Shown here piece by piece: positions 4,262 to 6,082 of a stretch of DNA of 6,082 bases; the first letter of the stretch is position 1, and each line of letters begins with the position of its first letter. The DNA comes from Arthrobacter sp. GTDB lineage: Bacteria; Actinomycetota; Actinomycetes; Actinomycetales; Micrococcaceae. A program made the position numbers and the translations under genes. Below the pieces are notes generated by a model that saw only the letters and a list, made by a program, of their open reading frames with translations, did not search any database and had not been told where the DNA came from. The stretch covers positions 1 through 6,082 of the forward strand of contig JAODMA010000355.1 of NCBI GenBank assembly GCA_025464545.1. The letters are read 5' to 3'.

Positions 4262-6082
4262 TGCTGACAATTTTCAATGCCGTGAAGCGGGTGATGGTAG
4301 GCCGGCCTTTCCGTAACGACCGGCTGGCCCACACCCTGCTGCCGAAGCGGATTGCCCTCCCCATTTTCGCCTCGGACGCGCTGTCGTCGGTGGCGTACGC
4401 GCCGGATGAAATCCTGCTGACGCTGGCCCTCTCCGGGGTCAGCGCCGTGGCGTTCTCGCCCTGGGTGGGGCTGGCCGTCATGGTGGTGCTGCTGACCGTC
4501 GTTGCTTCCTACCGCCAGAACGTCCACGCCTACCCCTCCGGCGGCGGCGACTACGAGATCGCCAACGAAAACCTCGGGAAGTACGCCGGGGTCACCGTCG
4601 CCTCGGCGCTGCTCGTGGACTACGTGCTGACCGTCGCGGTGTCGATGTCCTCTGCCGCCAGCTACCTGACCACCGCGGTGCCGGCGCTGCACGGCGAGCA
4701 GGCCGCCATCGCAACCGTCGGCGTGGTCATCCTCGCGCTCGTGAACCTGCGCGGAATCAGGGAGGCCGGCAGCGTCTTCGCCGTGCCGACCTACATCTTT
4801 ATGGCGTCCATCCTGGGCATGACGGCCGTCGGCATCTTCCAGGCGGCCACCGGCCAGCTCGGCGAAGCACCCTCCGCGGCGTTCACGATCGTGCCGGCCG
4901 AAGGCTTCGACGAAGGCCTCGTCGGCCTCGCCGGCGCGTTCCTGTTGCTCCGGGCCTTCTCCTCGGGCGCCGCCGCGTTGACCGGCATCGAGGCCATCAG
5001 CAACGGCGTGCCGAACTTCCAGAAACCCAAGAGCAAGAACGCAGCCACCACGCTGCTGCTGCTCGGCGTGATCGCTTCCGCCATGCTGGCCGGCATCATC
5101 TACCTGGCCAACGCGACCAAGGTGCACATCGTGCTGGACCCGGCGAAGGAATTCCTGCTGGACGGCAAGGCCCTGCCGGAAGGCTACATCCAGAATCCGG
5201 CCATCAGCCAGATCGCCCAGACCATCTTCGGGGCCGGGTCCATTTTCTTCTATATCGTGGTCGCCGCGACCGGCGTGATCCTGGTGTTCGCTTCCAACAC
5301 CGCGTTCAACGGCTTCCCGGTCCTCGGTTCGATCCTGGCCCAGGACGGCTACCTGCCGCGACAGCTGCGCACCCGGGGGGACAGGTTGGCCTTCAGCAAC
5401 GGTGTCCTGGCGCTGGCGGCGGGGGCGCTCGTGCTGATCATTGCCTTCAACGCCGACGTCACCAAGCTCATCCAGCTCTACATCGTCGGCGTCTTCATCT
5501 CGTTCACGATCAGCCAGCTCGGCATGGTCCGGCACTGGGGCCGGGAACTGAAGGTCGCCAAGGACCCGGCGGCGAAGCGGCGGATGCTTAAGTCCCGCAC
5601 CATCAACATGGTCGGCTTCGGCATGACCGCGACGGTACTCCTGATAGTGCTGATCACCAAGTTCCAGCAGGGCGCCTGGATTGCGCTGCTCGCCATGTTC
5701 GTCCTGTTCCTCATCATGTGGAGCATCCGGGCGCACTATGACAACGTGGCCAAGGAACTGGCCGTGGATGAGGACTCGTCGCCGCGGGCCCTGCCCACCC
5801 GGGTGCACGCCGTGCTGCTGGTCTCGCACGTCCGCAAGCCGGTGCTGCGCGCCCTGGCCTATGCCCGCGCCTCCCGCCCCTCCCGGCTGGATGCCATCAC
5901 GGTGGACATCAGCTCCGAAGAGACCGAGCAGACCGTGGCCGACTGGGAGAAGCTGGAAATCCCGGTACCGTTGACGGTGCTCGCGAGCCCGTTCCGCGAG
6001 ACGGTGACGCCCATCATGGAGTACATCAAGAACATGCGGAGGGACTCACCCCGTGACCTGATCGTGGTCTACATCCCCGAGT
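4261..6082 (+). CDS. KimA-like K+/H+ symporter, APC/KUP superfamily permease (C-terminus cut by window)
   Basis: A predicted proton-coupled potassium importer of the cytoplasmic membrane; 607 codons are visible and the stop lies beyond the edge. It would usually be annotated only as an APC family permease and corresponds by position to Rv2690c. About twelve membrane segments lie between residues 30 and 488 (for example 30-58, 62-82, 112-138, 148-163, 171-194, 220-247, 262-283, 318-345, 380-396, 401-421, 448-467, 471-488). A cytosolic domain with a Usp-like alternating pattern begins near 512. It closely resembles B. subtilis KimA as I recall it: SDALSSVAY (38-46), YRQNVHAYPSGGGDY (84-98), LLVDYVLTVAVS (117-128), LTGIEAISN (240-248) and RGDRLAFSN (372-380). 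The KimA K+/H+ site residues Asp36, Tyr43, Asp117, Tyr118, Thr121, Ser125, Thr230 and Glu233 map to Asp39, Tyr46, Asp120, Tyr121, Thr124, Ser128, Thr241 and Glu244, all kept. Amino acid transport is the alternative, judged less likely. GTG at 4261 is chosen from the promoter; GTG at 4258 is in frame too, and a TAG at 4249 closes the frame upstream. Confidence 0.9.
   Translation, partial: MLTIFNAVKRVMVGRPFRNDRLAHTLLPKRIALPIFASDALSSVAYAPDEILLTLALSGVSAVAFSPWVGLAVMVVLLTVVASYRQNVHAYPSGGGDYEIANENLGKYAGVTVASALLVDYVLTVAVSMSSAASYLTTAVPALHGEQAAIATVGVVILALVNLRGIREAGSVFAVPTYIFMASILGMTAVGIFQAATGQLGEAPSAAFTIVPAEGFDEGLVGLAGAFLLLRAFSSGAAALTGIEAISNGVPNFQKPKSKNAATTLLLLGVIASAMLAGIIYLANATKVHIVLDPAKEFLLDGKALPEGYIQNPAISQIAQTIFGAGSIFFYIVVAATGVILVFASNTAFNGFPVLGSILAQDGYLPRQLRTRGDRLAFSNGVLALAAGALVLIIAFNADVTKLIQLYIVGVFISFTISQLGMVRHWGRELKVAKDPAAKRRMLKSRTINMVGFGMTATVLLIVLITKFQQGAWIALLAMFVLFLIMWSIRAHYDNVAKELAVDEDSSPRALPTRVHAVLLVSHVRKPVLRALAYARASRPSRLDAITVDISSEETEQTVADWEKLEIPVPLTVLASPFRETVTPIMEYIKNMRRDSPRDLIVVYIPE

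Noticed and set aside
4126..5829. A 567-codon open frame on the minus strand opposite the permease gene
   Set aside because: Its translation is rich in His, Arg, Gln, Gly and Asp with no hydrophobic core or domain. It is the usual open antisense frame of high-GC coding DNA, while the plus strand encodes a well-conserved membrane protein.
1..6082. Mobile element, phage, defence or CRISPR content
   Set aside because: No transposase or integrase, no spaced repeats and no tRNA-like end are present. Gene order and protein families are those of a conserved actinobacterial core region.

Overview
The window is high-GC chromosomal DNA from an actinobacterium. Protein sequences and gene order suggest the Micrococcaceae (Arthrobacter or a close relative), though the exact genus cannot be fixed from 6 kb. 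Four of the seven genes start with GTG and one probably with TTG, as is common in this group. The gene order matches, as I recall it, the M. tuberculosis block Rv2698-dut-Rv2696c-Rv2694c-Rv2693c-ceoC-ceoB-Rv2690c, so this is an old, vertically inherited actinobacterial neighbourhood. I see no IS element, phage gene, tRNA, rRNA or CRISPR array.

Layout. Positions 1-26 (minus) hold what is probably the first codons of a divergent small membrane protein gene (DUF3093-like, inferred mainly from synteny). Positions 154-2687 (plus) carry dut (dUTPase), a DUF3710 protein, a small OB-fold nucleic-acid-binding protein and a DUF3159 membrane protein. The last three are tightly coupled by overlapping stop and start codons. 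dut and the DUF3710 gene are separated by about 200 nt. Positions 2701-4116 (minus) carry two adjoining TrkA-type RCK proteins, ceoB then ceoC in transcription order, converging on the DUF3159 gene with only 13 nt between the stop codons. Positions 4261 to the right edge (plus) carry a large APC-superfamily permease that is cut by the window and therefore has no stop codon here.

The most interesting reading is that the right half is a potassium-homeostasis module. The permease closely resembles Bacillus subtilis KimA, the c-di-AMP-controlled K+/H+ symporter. The residues I recall as forming its K+/H+ site are all kept. It is divergently arranged with two single-unit RCK proteins that together equal one E. 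coli TrkA, while no TrkH/KtrB-type channel subunit is present in the window. A good candidate promoter places transcription start on the permease GTG codon, which predicts a leaderless mRNA. That leaves no room for the ydaO-type c-di-AMP riboswitch that controls kimA in Bacillus.

The left half combines nucleotide-pool sanitation (dut) with three conserved actinobacterial proteins of poorly defined function. One is a putative nucleic-acid binder whose stop codon overlaps the start codon of an integral membrane protein gene.
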